From Streptomyces sp. ML-6 (GTDB taxonomy: Bacteria; Actinomycetota; Actinomycetes; Streptomycetales; Streptomycetaceae), in contig NZ_JAOTIK010000002.1 of assembly GCF_030116705.1 (NCBI RefSeq), positions 496,001 through 560,000 of the forward strand: 64,000 bases of DNA. The letters are read 5' to 3'. Position 1 is the stretch's first letter; each line of letters begins with the position of its first letter. A model generated the notes under the pieces. The model made no database searches. It was given only the letters and a program-made list of their open reading frames with translations, and was not told the DNA's origin. Positions 8,962 to 16,743 of this stretch are shown here, one piece after another. The position numbers and the translations under genes were made by a program.

Positions 8962-8982
8962 TCAGACGAAGAAGAAAGCCAT
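8962..8982 (-). CDS. Six-residue leader peptide MAFFFV
   Basis: A minus-strand ATG at 8982 is followed by five sense codons (GCT TTC TTC TTC GTC) and TGA at 8964-8962. An AAGG-type ribosome site (AAGGTGAGTGC) precedes it. It ends 67 nt before the ABC-F start. The small size, three Phe codons in a row and hairpins behind it fit a regulatory leader peptide whose stalling by a ribosome-targeting drug would open the downstream start. Not proven. Confidence 0.55.
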   Translation of the reverse strand: MAFFFV

Positions 8983-9252
8983 GCACTCACCTTAACAAGA
9001 CGAACCGTCTCGCCTCAATTCAATTCGCATACGGGGCGAAGCCCGGCCCCGGGCGTTCCCGAAGGGGTCGATCCCGGGGGCGGTGGCGCGAGGGCGCTCT
9101 CCCGTTCGAGCGTCGATGCGAACGACGCGCCGAACCGCCCCGAAACGGGTCGCCCTCGCCCCGGCCCCCTCCCCCGCGCTCCCCACTCCTGCCAGACTGG
9201 CCCCGGCCCCGCCACACCCCCCTCGGCGGGAGCACCCCCCCTGGAGGCCACC
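8983..9252. other. Divergent intergenic region, ABC-F leader / zinc-ribbon gene
   Basis: 270 bp holding the ABC-F promoter (minus) and the zinc-ribbon promoter (plus). A small stem, AGACG-aac-CGTCT, lies at 8998-9010. No gene is supported; the open frames here are shadows. Confidence 0.4.
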
Positions 9253-9525
9253 ATGACGTGCGGAAACTGCGGCGCAGCAGCCACCCAGGGCCCCGACGGG
9301 TCCTGGACCTGCAGCAATCAATGCGGCTGGTCGTCCACGGCACCCGGTCCCGCCGTGACCCCGGAGATCACCACCACCCGATGCCGCGGCTGCGACGCCG
9401 AGATCCACGGCCTCAACGGCCGGTACGCATGCGGGCTCTGCGGATGGTCCAACCACTGGGACGAGGGACACCAGCCGCTCCCCACCTCCGGCAACGCCGC
9501 CGAGGGCACCAACACCCTGCGGTAG
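9253..9525 (+). CDS. Small double zinc-ribbon protein
   Basis: A 90-residue protein with two Cys-rich knots. The first reads CGNC ... CSNQC and the second CRGC ... CGLC, each followed by a GW pair (CGWSS, CGWSN). The spacing fits two zinc ribbons. GGAGG lies 5 nt before the ATG, which fixes the start. Such proteins often bind nucleic acid or partner proteins, and nothing here shows which. It has no operon partner. Confidence 0.65.
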   Translation: MTCGNCGAAATQGPDGSWTCSNQCGWSSTAPGPAVTPEITTTRCRGCDAEIHGLNGRYACGLCGWSNHWDEGHQPLPTSGNAAEGTNTLR

Positions 9526-9591
9526 CGGGGGCGTCGGTGCCCTCGGCGGGCGCCGCGTTCTCCCGGTGGAACCGGACCGGGCCCGGGGCCC

Positions 9592-9864
9592 TCAGTGGAA
9601 CCAGACCAGGACCGGAACCCGGATCTCCTTGGCGTCCCGCATGATCATGTACTCGATGATGACCGGCTCGCCCGGGATCTCCAGGGAGTACCGGACCTCG
9701 ATGTCGTCCAGCGCGTCACCCGGCGGCCGTCTGCCGAGATCGACCGCGCCGCCGACCTCGATGGCCAGGGCCCGCAGGAAGTTGGCCGTCTTCCGGCGGA
9801 GGTCGACGGGCATGTCGAGCACGGTCCGTGCCGGGATCTCCTCCGTCCAGACGGACCAGCTCAC
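9592..9864 (-). CDS. RelE/ParE-like protein, putative toxin of a TA pair
   Basis: A 90-residue protein from a GTG that overlaps the stop of the upstream gene (GTGA). It shows the usual RelE/ParE order: an early WSVWTEEIPARTVLDMP strand, the helix VDLRRKTANFLRALAIEVGG, then strands around VRYSLEIPGEPVIIEYMIM and IRVPVLVWFH. RelE/ParE proteins cleave mRNA at the ribosome or poison gyrase. The assignment rests on pattern and context, as this fold is poorly conserved. The translational coupling to a small upstream protein is what a type II toxin-antitoxin operon looks like. Confidence 0.6.
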   Translation of the reverse strand: MSWSVWTEEIPARTVLDMPVDLRRKTANFLRALAIEVGGAVDLGRRPPGDALDDIEVRYSLEIPGEPVIIEYMIMRDAKEIRVPVLVWFH

Positions 9865-10136
9865 CGGGCCCCGTCCACGAACAACTCGTCGACGGAGACC
9901 AGGGAGTGGCCGGCCTCGGCATTGGCCCGGCTCCGGGCGGCCGCGGGGGCGCGGTGCAGCATCGCCACCTTCCACCAGCGGCGCATCGTGGTCGGTACGT
10001 CGCTCTCCTCGGCGGCCAGGACCTCGGTGTAGAAGCGGGCGCGCTCGGCACCGCTCAACGCGTCCCCGATCGCGTTGATGGTGTGCGGGACACCGGTGAC
10101 CCGGGGGTCCGCGGGGTGCTCGGGCTGAGCCGTCAC
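9861..10136 (-). CDS. Small DUF6247-like protein, putative antitoxin
   Basis: A 91-residue protein starting at a GTG with AAGGAG 6 nt upstream. It contains the segment INAIGDALSGAERARFYTEV, which resembles small actinobacterial proteins (DUF6247, from memory) often found beside RelE-like genes, then a basic helix TTMRRWWKVAMLHRAPAA. It overlaps the downstream RelE-like gene by 4 nt. The antitoxin role is inferred from the gene order (antitoxin first) and the coupling, not from a recognised DNA-binding domain. Confidence 0.55.
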   Translation of the reverse strand: MTAQPEHPADPRVTGVPHTINAIGDALSGAERARFYTEVLAAEESDVPTTMRRWWKVAMLHRAPAAARSRANAEAGHSLVSVDELFVDGAR

Positions 10137-10302
10137 AGATCTCTCCTTCGTTCTGCTGCCCCAAGTCTGCTACGCCGAGGCCCCGGCCGGGAACCGGACC
10201 GGTTCGATCGGCCTGCCTGCCTTGCCTGCCTGCCTGGAACCGGACCGGAGCAGTCGGCCGAAAACCGAGCCGGACCGGACCGGGCCGGGCCGGTGCAGTC
10301 GG

Positions 10303-12972
10303 TCAGGACAGGATCTCGACGTACCCGTCGGTTCCGTGCACGCGGATCCGCTGCCCGTCCCGGATCAGCCGGGTGGCCCGTTCCACGCCCACGACGGCCG
10401 GCAGGCCGTACTCCCGGGCGATCACCGCGCCATGGGTCATCAGGCCGCCCACCTCCGTCACCAGGCCCGCGATTCCGACGAACAGCGGCGACCAGCTGGG
10501 GTCCGTGAAGGACGTGACCAGGATGTCGCCCGGTTCGAGATCGGCCTCCGCCACGTCGAGGACGACGCGGGCCCTTCCCTCGACGGTCCCGGCGGAGACC
10601 GGCAGACCGGCCAGGGCACCGGCCGGCACGTCGTCGCGCCGGTACGCCCCGGTGAGGGCCTCGCCGTCCGACGTGAGCACCCGGGGCGGGGTGAGCGCCC
10701 GGTACGACCGGAACGCTTCCTTGCGCCGCTGGACGATCCCGGCGTCCACCCGGTGCGAAACCACGGCCTCGCGGAACTCCTGGAGCGTGAGGTAGAAGAC
10801 GTCCTCCTGCTCGGGAATCACACCGGCCCGCACCAGACGCCCGGCCTCCGCCAACAGGGCCTGCTTGTAGATGAAGTAGCGGCTGACGATGCCGTACTTC
10901 GGGTACTCCCGGTACCCGATGAAGGTGCGGACCCGGTCGATCATCCGCTTGGTCTCGTCGGCCTTCCGGTCCCCGTCCGGCAGGGCCCGCAGGCGTGACA
11001 ACACGTCCTGCTCCTTCTCCTGCGCCTTCTGCCGCCCCTGCTCGAAGCGCTGTTCGGCGGCGCCCGGCCCGAAGTTCCTGACGTTGTCGAGGATCAGGGG
11101 CACGAGGGTGTCGGGGCGCTCGCGCCAACGCGGCCTCGTGATGTCGATCTCGCCGACGCAGCGCATGCCGTACCGGTCGAGGTACGCCTCCAGGGCCTCG
11201 CGCGCCTCGGGCCCGCCCTCGCGCTGCGCCAACCCGTCGAGAAAGTCCTCGGCCGGGACACCCCGAACATCCCGAACACCCAGGGCGTCCCGAACATCCC
11301 GGACGCCCTGGGCATCCTGAGCGGCCCGGACGTCCTGGAGGAACTCCACCACCTCCGGCCACGGCCGGATCACGTCCGCGACGTCGAGCAGGGCCAGCCC
11401 CATCTCCGACGTGATGTTGTCGGGGGCGGAGAGGGTGAGCGTGTCAGCCGCGTTCTTCTCGCCCAGCCATTCCCCCAGCTTGTCGTTGAGCCACCAGGTG
11501 GCCTCCATTCCCGCCATGATGGCCTGGATGCTCAGTGGGTCGCCCAGGACCCGCTTGTGCTCCTCGAAGGCCTCGGTCAGGAAGTCGAACAGCTCCGGTC
11601 CCGTCTTCGTCCGGATGTCGCGCTCCAGGGCGGCGACGGACTCCCGGCTGCGCCCGATCAGTTCGGTGACGATGGCCGGATCGGTCCCGATCGGGGCAGG
11701 CGCACCGTCGCCCGGCGGCCTGCCGGGCTCCGGGTCGGGAAGCGACGGGACGAAGTCGTCGCGGTCGAGAACGGTTTCCAGGGCGTCCCTGACCAGCGGA
11801 TCGCCCTTCCCCAGCAGGTCCAGGAGGCCGGCGCGGCTCGCGGGCGAGGTCAGGCGCCGGGTGACGTCGACGAACAGCCTTCCCCCGGCCTCGTGCATCG
11901 GCACCATGGCCGTCGCCTGCCACATGGAGAGGCCCAGGGGCTTCATGGCGTCGGTCATCATCTGCTGGTGGCCGACGGAGACGTAGACGTGTTTCTCCTG
12001 GTCGTCGCTCTCGGGGACGGGGAACAGCGTCGTGATCGGCCGGCTCTGGACGATCCGGAAGCCGTCGTCGACCAGGCACCACTCGATGTCCTGCGGGCGG
12101 CCGAAGTGCGCCTCGATCCGCCGCCCCGCCCGTACGAGCCGCACGACCTGGGCATCCGTCAGCGCGGGCTGCTCCTGCTGTCGCGGGTCGATCTCCACCT
12201 CCCGCGTACCGCCGGTCGGCAGGGCCCGGACCGCGCGTTGTTTGGCGCCGATCGTCCTGGTGACGACCTCGCCGTGCCGCACCGTGAAGACGTCCGGGTT
12301 CACCAGACCGGAGACCAGCGCCTCGCCAAGACCGAAGCCGGCGTCCACGGTGGCGGTCCTCCGGTCGCCCGTGACGGGGTCGGCCGTGAACAGGATGCCG
12401 GACGCGTGCGGGAAGACCATCCGCTGCACGACCACGGCCATGTGGACCGTACGGTGGTCGATGCCGTTGCGCCGCCGGTAGGTCACGGCCCGCTCGGTGA
12501 ACAGCGAGGCCCAGCACCGGCTGACGTGCCGAAGGATCTCCGCCGGCCCCACGACGTTCAGGTACGTGTCCTGCTGGCCGGCGAAGGAGGCCGTCGGCAG
12601 GTCCTCCGCCGTGGCACTGGACCGCACGGCGTAGGCGGCCCGGTCGCCGTGCCGGGCGAGCGCGCGGGTGATCGCCGATGCGAGGTCGTCCGGTACGAGG
12701 GTCTCCTCGACGGTCCGGCGGATCTCCGCGCTGAGCACGCGAGTTCCTTCCCGGTCGTCCGGGTGGAGGCGTGCCAGCCGATCGAGCAGTTCGTCGATCG
12801 ACGGCGTCTTCGCCATGATCAGCCGGAAGGCGTCCGTCGTCACGCAGAAGCCGTCCGGCACGTCGATGCCCTCGATCCGCGACAGCCCGCCCAGGTGCGC
12901 GCCCTTGCCGCCGACGGCCTCGACCCGGGACTCGTCGATCTCCTGGAGGTCCAGCACGTACTGCTCGGTCAC
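10303..12972 (-). CDS. rph: Rifampin phosphotransferase (RPH)
   Basis: An 889-residue PEP-synthase-like enzyme that transfers the beta-phosphate of ATP to rifamycins. Domains in order: an ATP-grasp nucleotide-binding domain (about 1-320, with VGGKGAHLGGL near 20, RSSATAEDLPTASFAGQQDT, and DIEWCLVDDGFRIVQSRPIT), a middle rifamycin-binding domain (about 330-760), and a swivelling phosphohistidine domain (about 790-889) with the catalytic His in GGLMTHGAVIAREYGLPAVV near residue 846. It is slightly longer than I would expect (about 865-870), because a repeat-rich insert near residues 550-575 adds material. The RAE motif 205 bp upstream strongly supports the call and rifamycin induction. Confidence 0.95.
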   Translation of the reverse strand: MTEQYVLDLQEIDESRVEAVGGKGAHLGGLSRIEGIDVPDGFCVTTDAFRLIMAKTPSIDELLDRLARLHPDDREGTRVLSAEIRRTVEETLVPDDLASAITRALARHGDRAAYAVRSSATAEDLPTASFAGQQDTYLNVVGPAEILRHVSRCWASLFTERAVTYRRRNGIDHRTVHMAVVVQRMVFPHASGILFTADPVTGDRRTATVDAGFGLGEALVSGLVNPDVFTVRHGEVVTRTIGAKQRAVRALPTGGTREVEIDPRQQEQPALTDAQVVRLVRAGRRIEAHFGRPQDIEWCLVDDGFRIVQSRPITTLFPVPESDDQEKHVYVSVGHQQMMTDAMKPLGLSMWQATAMVPMHEAGGRLFVDVTRRLTSPASRAGLLDLLGKGDPLVRDALETVLDRDDFVPSLPDPEPGRPPGDGAPAPIGTDPAIVTELIGRSRESVAALERDIRTKTGPELFDFLTEAFEEHKRVLGDPLSIQAIMAGMEATWWLNDKLGEWLGEKNAADTLTLSAPDNITSEMGLALLDVADVIRPWPEVVEFLQDVRAAQDAQGVRDVRDALGVRDVRGVPAEDFLDGLAQREGGPEAREALEAYLDRYGMRCVGEIDITRPRWRERPDTLVPLILDNVRNFGPGAAEQRFEQGRQKAQEKEQDVLSRLRALPDGDRKADETKRMIDRVRTFIGYREYPKYGIVSRYFIYKQALLAEAGRLVRAGVIPEQEDVFYLTLQEFREAVVSHRVDAGIVQRRKEAFRSYRALTPPRVLTSDGEALTGAYRRDDVPAGALAGLPVSAGTVEGRARVVLDVAEADLEPGDILVTSFTDPSWSPLFVGIAGLVTEVGGLMTHGAVIAREYGLPAVVGVERATRLIRDGQRIRVHGTDGYVEILS
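11279..11312. repeat. Perfect 12-bp inverted repeat inside rph
   Basis: CCCAGGGCGTCC and GGACGCCCTGGG flank a 10-nt loop. The wider stretch 11256-11340 is made of short direct repeats (CCCGAACA, GGGCGTCCCG) and encodes an irregular VRDV-type peptide repeat in the middle domain of RPH. It looks like local slippage expansion. Confidence 0.7.
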
Positions 12973-13176
12973 CGCGACACCTCCACCGGGTCGGTCCCGT
13001 TCCGCCGCACCGCTTCACCGGCTGCCCGGACCACCGGTGCGACCACCGGCACGACCACCGGCACGACCACCGGTCGGACGTCATCGCGTCCCTCGTACAT
13101 CGACCACGGCACACGCACGGTGTGTCCCTCATTTCCGCAGGTTGCAGGCTCGGCGGACGATTCTGCGGCACCACCG

Positions 13177-13195
13177 GGGCCTTGCCGCAAGCCCC
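13177..13195 (-). promoter_or_regulatory. Rifamycin-associated element (RAE)
   Basis: The minus strand reads GGGGCTTGCGGCAAGGCCC. This matches, from memory and exactly, the 19-bp rifamycin-associated element found upstream of rph, helR and other rifamycin-responsive genes in actinomycetes. Its inner part is an inverted repeat (CTTGCGGCAAG). It lies 205 bp upstream of the rph start, in the expected orientation. Confidence 0.9.
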
Positions 13196-13218
13196 CCGGT
13201 GCGCTATAAGTTGAGAGT

Positions 13219-13252
13219 GGCGAGGAGATCGATCTCCTTGCCTTTTCTTTTT
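13219..13252. terminator. Hairpin with T-rich tail
   Basis: GGCGAGGAGATC and GATCTCCTTGCC form a nearly perfect 24-nt palindrome (13219-13242), followed on the plus strand by TTTTCTTTTT. The tail fits termination of plus-strand transcripts, although no plus-strand gene is evident just upstream. On the minus strand it lies between the MFS gene and rph and could insulate them. Confidence 0.55.
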
Positions 13253-13345
13253 GCCGTCCTTCCGGCGCCCGCTCCGGCGCCTGTTCCGACGCCGGTTCTC
13301 CGCCCGTTCTGCCGCCGCCCGTACTTCGTCGCCGCATTCGGCACT

Positions 13346-14623
13346 TCACGCGGCCTTGGACAGGGTGGACCGGTCCTTGCCGGGCATGTGCCGGACGAGC
13401 GTCGCGGGGCCGGCCGCGACGGCTCCCCGGCCGTCGTGGCGCGGCCACAGGCGGAGGGCGCCGATCGCGCCCGCCCCGGCGAGGACCGCGAGGACGGACC
13501 AGGCGAGGGTGAAGCCGGCGTTCGTGCCGAGCCATCCCGCGATGGGGTAGGTGATCAGCCAGGCCAGGTGCGACAGCGAGAACTGGGCCGCGAACGCCTC
13601 GGGGATCTCGTTCCGTCCGACGGAGGCGCGCAGGACCTTGCCGGTCGGCGTGATGATCAGTGCCATGCCGATGCCGATCACGGTCCAGATGATCGCCGTA
13701 CCGGTCCAGGTGGCGAGGCCGGCCGCGATGAGCGTCACCGCGGCGGTCGTGCCGCCGACGAGGACGCCGGCGCCGGTCGTCATGACGGTGCGGGCGGCGA
13801 CCCGGTCGAGGACACGGGGCAGTGCAAGGGCGGCCAGGAGGGTTCCGGTGCCGGAGGCCGCGAGCATCCAGGCGACGGCCGACTGGGAGCCGCCGAGCTC
13901 GTCACGGATGTAGTTGACGGTGTTGACGACGACGATCGACCCTGCCGCCGCGACCACGAGGTTGAGCGCCATGATGCCGCGCAGCCGCGGTGTCCTGAGG
14001 AAGGTCCTGATCCCCGCGGCCGCCTTGTCCCACGCCTTGGTGTGGGCGCTGGGGCGGGCGTCCGGAATGCGCGTCGCCAGGACGAGCAGGGCGGAGGCGA
14101 TGAATCCGGCGGAGGTGCCCAGGAACAGCCGGTCGAAGCTCATGAACGTCAGGGCGACGGCGGCCAGCACCGGGCTGAGCAGGCTCTCCATGGTGGAGGC
14201 GACCTGGGAGGCGGACAGGGCCCGCGTGTAGTCGGACTCGTCGGTGACGATGTCGGGGATGACGGCCTGGAACGTCGGGGTGAACGCCGCGGAGGCGGAC
14301 TGGAGCAGGCCGATCAGGACGTAGATGTGCCAGACCTCGGTGACCAGCGGCAGTGCCAGGACCACCGCGCCCCGGACCACGTCGAGGAGGACCAGGAGGG
14401 TTCTTCGGGGGAACCGGTCGACGTACGCGGCGGCCAGCGGGGCTATGACCACGTACATGACCATCTTGATGGTCAGGGCGGTGCCGAGCACCATGCCGGC
14501 GTTCGGGCCGGCGAGGTCGTAGGCGAGCAGGCCGAGGGCCACCGTGGTCAGCCCGGTACCGAACAGGGCGATGACCTGGGCGCCGAACAGGTGGCGGTAG
14601 TCGCGGATGGCGAACAGACGCAT
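13346..14623 (-). CDS. MFS transporter
   Basis: A 425-residue permease with about 11-12 membrane segments. The start at 14623 is chosen for GGAAGGA 6 nt upstream; a frame extension to 14707 is hydrophilic. The N-terminal block RDYRHLFGAQVIALFGTGLT and the loop YVDRFPRRTLLVLLDVVRG match drug-efflux-type MFS proteins (antibiotic exporter group). A second such loop, VLDRVAARTVMTTGAGVLV, lies mid-protein. Substrate unknown. It lies just beyond the RAE in front of rph but is not obviously controlled by it. The CMD gene upstream, 80 bp away on the same strand, may share its transcript. Confidence 0.85.
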   Translation of the reverse strand: MRLFAIRDYRHLFGAQVIALFGTGLTTVALGLLAYDLAGPNAGMVLGTALTIKMVMYVVIAPLAAAYVDRFPRRTLLVLLDVVRGAVVLALPLVTEVWHIYVLIGLLQSASAAFTPTFQAVIPDIVTDESDYTRALSASQVASTMESLLSPVLAAVALTFMSFDRLFLGTSAGFIASALLVLATRIPDARPSAHTKAWDKAAAGIRTFLRTPRLRGIMALNLVVAAAGSIVVVNTVNYIRDELGGSQSAVAWMLAASGTGTLLAALALPRVLDRVAARTVMTTGAGVLVGGTTAAVTLIAAGLATWTGTAIIWTVIGIGMALIITPTGKVLRASVGRNEIPEAFAAQFSLSHLAWLITYPIAGWLGTNAGFTLAWSVLAVLAGAGAIGALRLWPRHDGRGAVAAGPATLVRHMPGKDRSTLSKAA

Positions 14624-14703
14624 GGCGGGTCCTTCCGTGTCCATGCGGCGGGGCACGGCCCCGGGGTGGGGACCGTGTCCCGCGCATACAGGCGGGGGTG
14701 TCT

Positions 14704-15234
14704 TCACTCACCGGTGTCGCTCCCCGGGGTGAGACCGGCGAGCAGGTTGAAGGCGCCGGTGAGGATGTTCAGTGCGACGACGCCGACCACATCGGCCATG
14801 GCACGGTCGCTGTAGCCGTGCTCGCGCAGCGCGTCGACCTGTTCGTCGGTGATGGACGTCGGTTCGCGGTAGACCTGGAGGGCGAGGGCGATGATCGCCG
14901 CGATCGCGGGATCCGCCGAGGTGCCCGTGCGGGCCCGCTCGATCTCCTCCTCGTCCACTCCCATGGCGCGGGCGGCACCGACGTGCGCGTCGAGACACAG
15001 TCCGCAGCCCTGCAGCGCCTGGACAGCGATCGAGATCCGTTCGCTGATCCGGCGGTCGAGCTTGGCTCGTCCCATGGCCCGGCCGAGCTGGAGGTATCCG
15101 CCCAGTACGGCCGGCGAGTGCGCCATCGTGGAGACCATGTCACCGACGTGGCCATGGCGGGAGACCAGGTCGGCGAGGAGGTCGCGCGAGGCTCCGACCG
15201 CCGTGTCGGGCGTGAGTCGGGTCAGGCGTGGCAT
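14704..15234 (-). CDS. Carboxymuconolactone decarboxylase / AhpD-like protein
   Basis: A 176-residue all-helical protein of the CMD family. The redox-type motif CGLCLDAHVGAARAMG (CxxC followed by H) near residue 78 is the AhpD-like active site, and the helices before it (LGGYLQLGRAMGRAKLDRRI) fit. Such proteins reduce peroxides together with a partner or act as general peroxidases. The start at 15234 has GGAAGGAGCGTC upstream. The MFS gene follows on the same strand. Confidence 0.85.
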   Translation of the reverse strand: MPRLTRLTPDTAVGASRDLLADLVSRHGHVGDMVSTMAHSPAVLGGYLQLGRAMGRAKLDRRISERISIAVQALQGCGLCLDAHVGAARAMGVDEEEIERARTGTSADPAIAAIIALALQVYREPTSITDEQVDALREHGYSDRAMADVVGVVALNILTGAFNLLAGLTPGSDTGE

Positions 15235-15342
15235 GACGCTCCTTCCGGGGCGGGGTGGGTGCCGGGGCGGTGGGGCGCGGCGGGGCCGGTGCCCCTCGGC
15301 GGTGCCGGATGGCGCAGCAGTCGATCGGTGGTGTCCATGCGG

Positions 15343-16305
15343 TCAGTGGTGCGTGTGGTGGCCGTGGTGTGCGTGGTCGTGGTGGCCTCCGTGCTCGGGG
15401 GCGGCCTGGGGAGTGGCCCGGGGTGCCGGGTCCTCGGGTGCCGGGTCCTGGGGGTGGGCGGTCGTGGCGGTCCGTACCGTGAACTCGGCCGTCCGTACGA
15501 CGCCGTCGTGCTGGAAGTCCAGGTACAGGCGGTAGGTGCCGGCCGAGGGCGCGACGGCCATGAAGGCGATCTCGGGCCCCGGTGCGGTGACGCCGTCACC
15601 GGGCTCGCCCTCCGGGTGGACGTGGAGGTAGCCCAGGTCGCCGACCCGCAGGGCCACCAGGTGCCCGTACGCGGCCAGGTAGGGCTGCAGGTCGGTGACG
15701 GGGCGGTCGTTCCGGCTGACGGTGAGGGTCAGTTCGCTCGCCTCGCCGGGCAGGAGCTCGCCGTCGAGCGCGACGGTGTACTCGCCGATCCGCGCGACCC
15801 CGGTGGCCTCGGGGAGCGGCCTCGGGTCGTACGCCCCGGCGACGGCGACGTCGACCCCCAGCGTCATGGGCCCGTCGTGGCCGGCCGGGTGGATGTCGGT
15901 GAAGAACCTCCAGTCCCCCGGTTCGAGGGTCAGTTCGACGCTCCAGGTGCCCTTCCCGTCCCGCACCGGGTGCACGTGCTGGAACCCGGAGGTGTCGCGG
16001 CGGACGGCGATGAAGTGCAGTTCCTTCTCGTGCTCGGGGAGGAACTCGGTCACCGCCCGCCCGTCGGGGCCGATCACCCGGAAGCCGAGCCGCTGCGGGC
16101 CGGCGGTGAGGATCGTCGAGTCGAATTCGAGGGTGTAGCCGTCCTCGGAGACCGACAGCCCACCGGGCCGGCCTCCGCCGTGAGCCCCATGGTTGCCGTG
16201 ACCGCCATGAGCACTGTGGTCGCCGTGGCCGTGGTGGCCACCGTGGCCCTGGTGGTTGCTGTGGTCGGCGTGGTTGGCCTGGTCGTGACCGGTGTGGTTC
16301 CTCAT
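15343..16305 (-). CDS. His-rich metal-binding protein under a copper-type operator
   Basis: A 320-residue protein. The first 45 residues are dense in His and Gly (HGGHHGHGDHSAHGGHG) and the last 15 are His-rich too (HGGHHDHAHHGHHTHH). The core has two beta-sandwich-like stretches with paired HVHP motifs (FQHVHPVRDG, LHVHPEGEPG), a layout seen in secreted or heavy-metal-binding proteins. No signal peptide is visible. The start at 16305 is chosen because GGAG lies 5 nt upstream; a longer frame to 16368 would run over the promoter and operator. The CsoR-like operator suggests copper induction. The function may be copper storage or chaperoning (inference). Confidence 0.75.
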   Translation of the reverse strand: MRNHTGHDQANHADHSNHQGHGGHHGHGDHSAHGGHGNHGAHGGGRPGGLSVSEDGYTLEFDSTILTAGPQRLGFRVIGPDGRAVTEFLPEHEKELHFIAVRRDTSGFQHVHPVRDGKGTWSVELTLEPGDWRFFTDIHPAGHDGPMTLGVDVAVAGAYDPRPLPEATGVARIGEYTVALDGELLPGEASELTLTVSRNDRPVTDLQPYLAAYGHLVALRVGDLGYLHVHPEGEPGDGVTAPGPEIAFMAVAPSAGTYRLYLDFQHDGVVRTAEFTVRTATTAHPQDPAPEDPAPRATPQAAPEHGGHHDHAHHGHHTHH

Positions 16306-16368
16306 GACATCTCCATGGGTGTGATGCGTCTTGTGGCGTTGCCCCTTCAGGACGACGATCATAACCAT

Positions 16369-16385
16369 ATACCCCCCGGGGGTAT
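16369..16385 (-). promoter_or_regulatory. CsoR-like copper operator
   Basis: ATACCCCCCGGGGGTAT is a near-perfect palindrome of the type bound by the copper repressor CsoR. On the minus strand TATGAT (16362-16357) follows it and can serve as the -10 box of the His-rich gene, so the operator sits in the -35/spacer region. Confidence 0.8.
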
Positions 16386-16599
16386 TCCGGAATGCCTTGA
16401 GGGCCTCAATCTCACGAGGGGGTCACTGATCGTTCCGGCCCGGGACCGGCCCGGGACCTCGACGCCCGGCCGGGTTCGTGCCGGACCGCCCGGCCGGGCA
16501 CCGCTCAACGGCCGGGGCGCCGCCCATCGGCCGGGACGCCGCCCCTCCACTGCGTGGTCAGGACCTCACCGGCCCAGGTCCCCACCGGCGGGGCGGGGG

Positions 16600-16743
16600 C
16601 TACTCGAACGGCTCGTCGTTCCAGCGGAACCACGCCCGGTCGCCCTCGATGTGGAGCAGGAACTCGGCAACGGGCCCGCCCGGCGCGTCCTGCCCCAGCA
16701 GCCGCCAGACCTCACCCGATCCCGACACGCCACCCACCTCCAT
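16600..16743 (-). CDS. Small 47-residue hypothetical protein
   Basis: A minus-strand ATG at 16743 directly adjoins the stop codon of the upstream gene (16744-16746). The product contains EVWRLLGQDAPGGPVAEFLL followed by HIEGDRAWFRWNDEPFE, a compact mixed hydrophobic/aromatic sequence, and ends in a stop at 16600. Codon use has the expected third-position GC. It could be translationally coupled to the upstream MGTDING-type protein and may be its partner. No family recognised. Confidence 0.55.
   Translation of the reverse strand: MEVGGVSGSGEVWRLLGQDAPGGPVAEFLLHIEGDRAWFRWNDEPFE

Larger units (their letters stand above)
12973..13345. other. Intergenic region upstream of rph
   Basis: 373 bp between rph and the MFS gene, holding the RAE at 13177-13195 and a long hairpin at 13219-13242. 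Direct repeats of ACCACCGGYRCGACC type lie at 13028-13074. No gene is supported. Confidence 0.5.

Noticed and set aside
9001..9040. A sigma-70 type promoter for the ABC-F gene
   Set aside because: TTGAGG and TGTTAA occur but are only 15 nt apart with poor -10 quality; not firm enough to list.
13219..13252. Confident terminator for the MFS gene
   Set aside because: The T-run is on the plus strand, while the MFS gene reads on the minus strand. I kept it only as a hairpin with uncertain direction.
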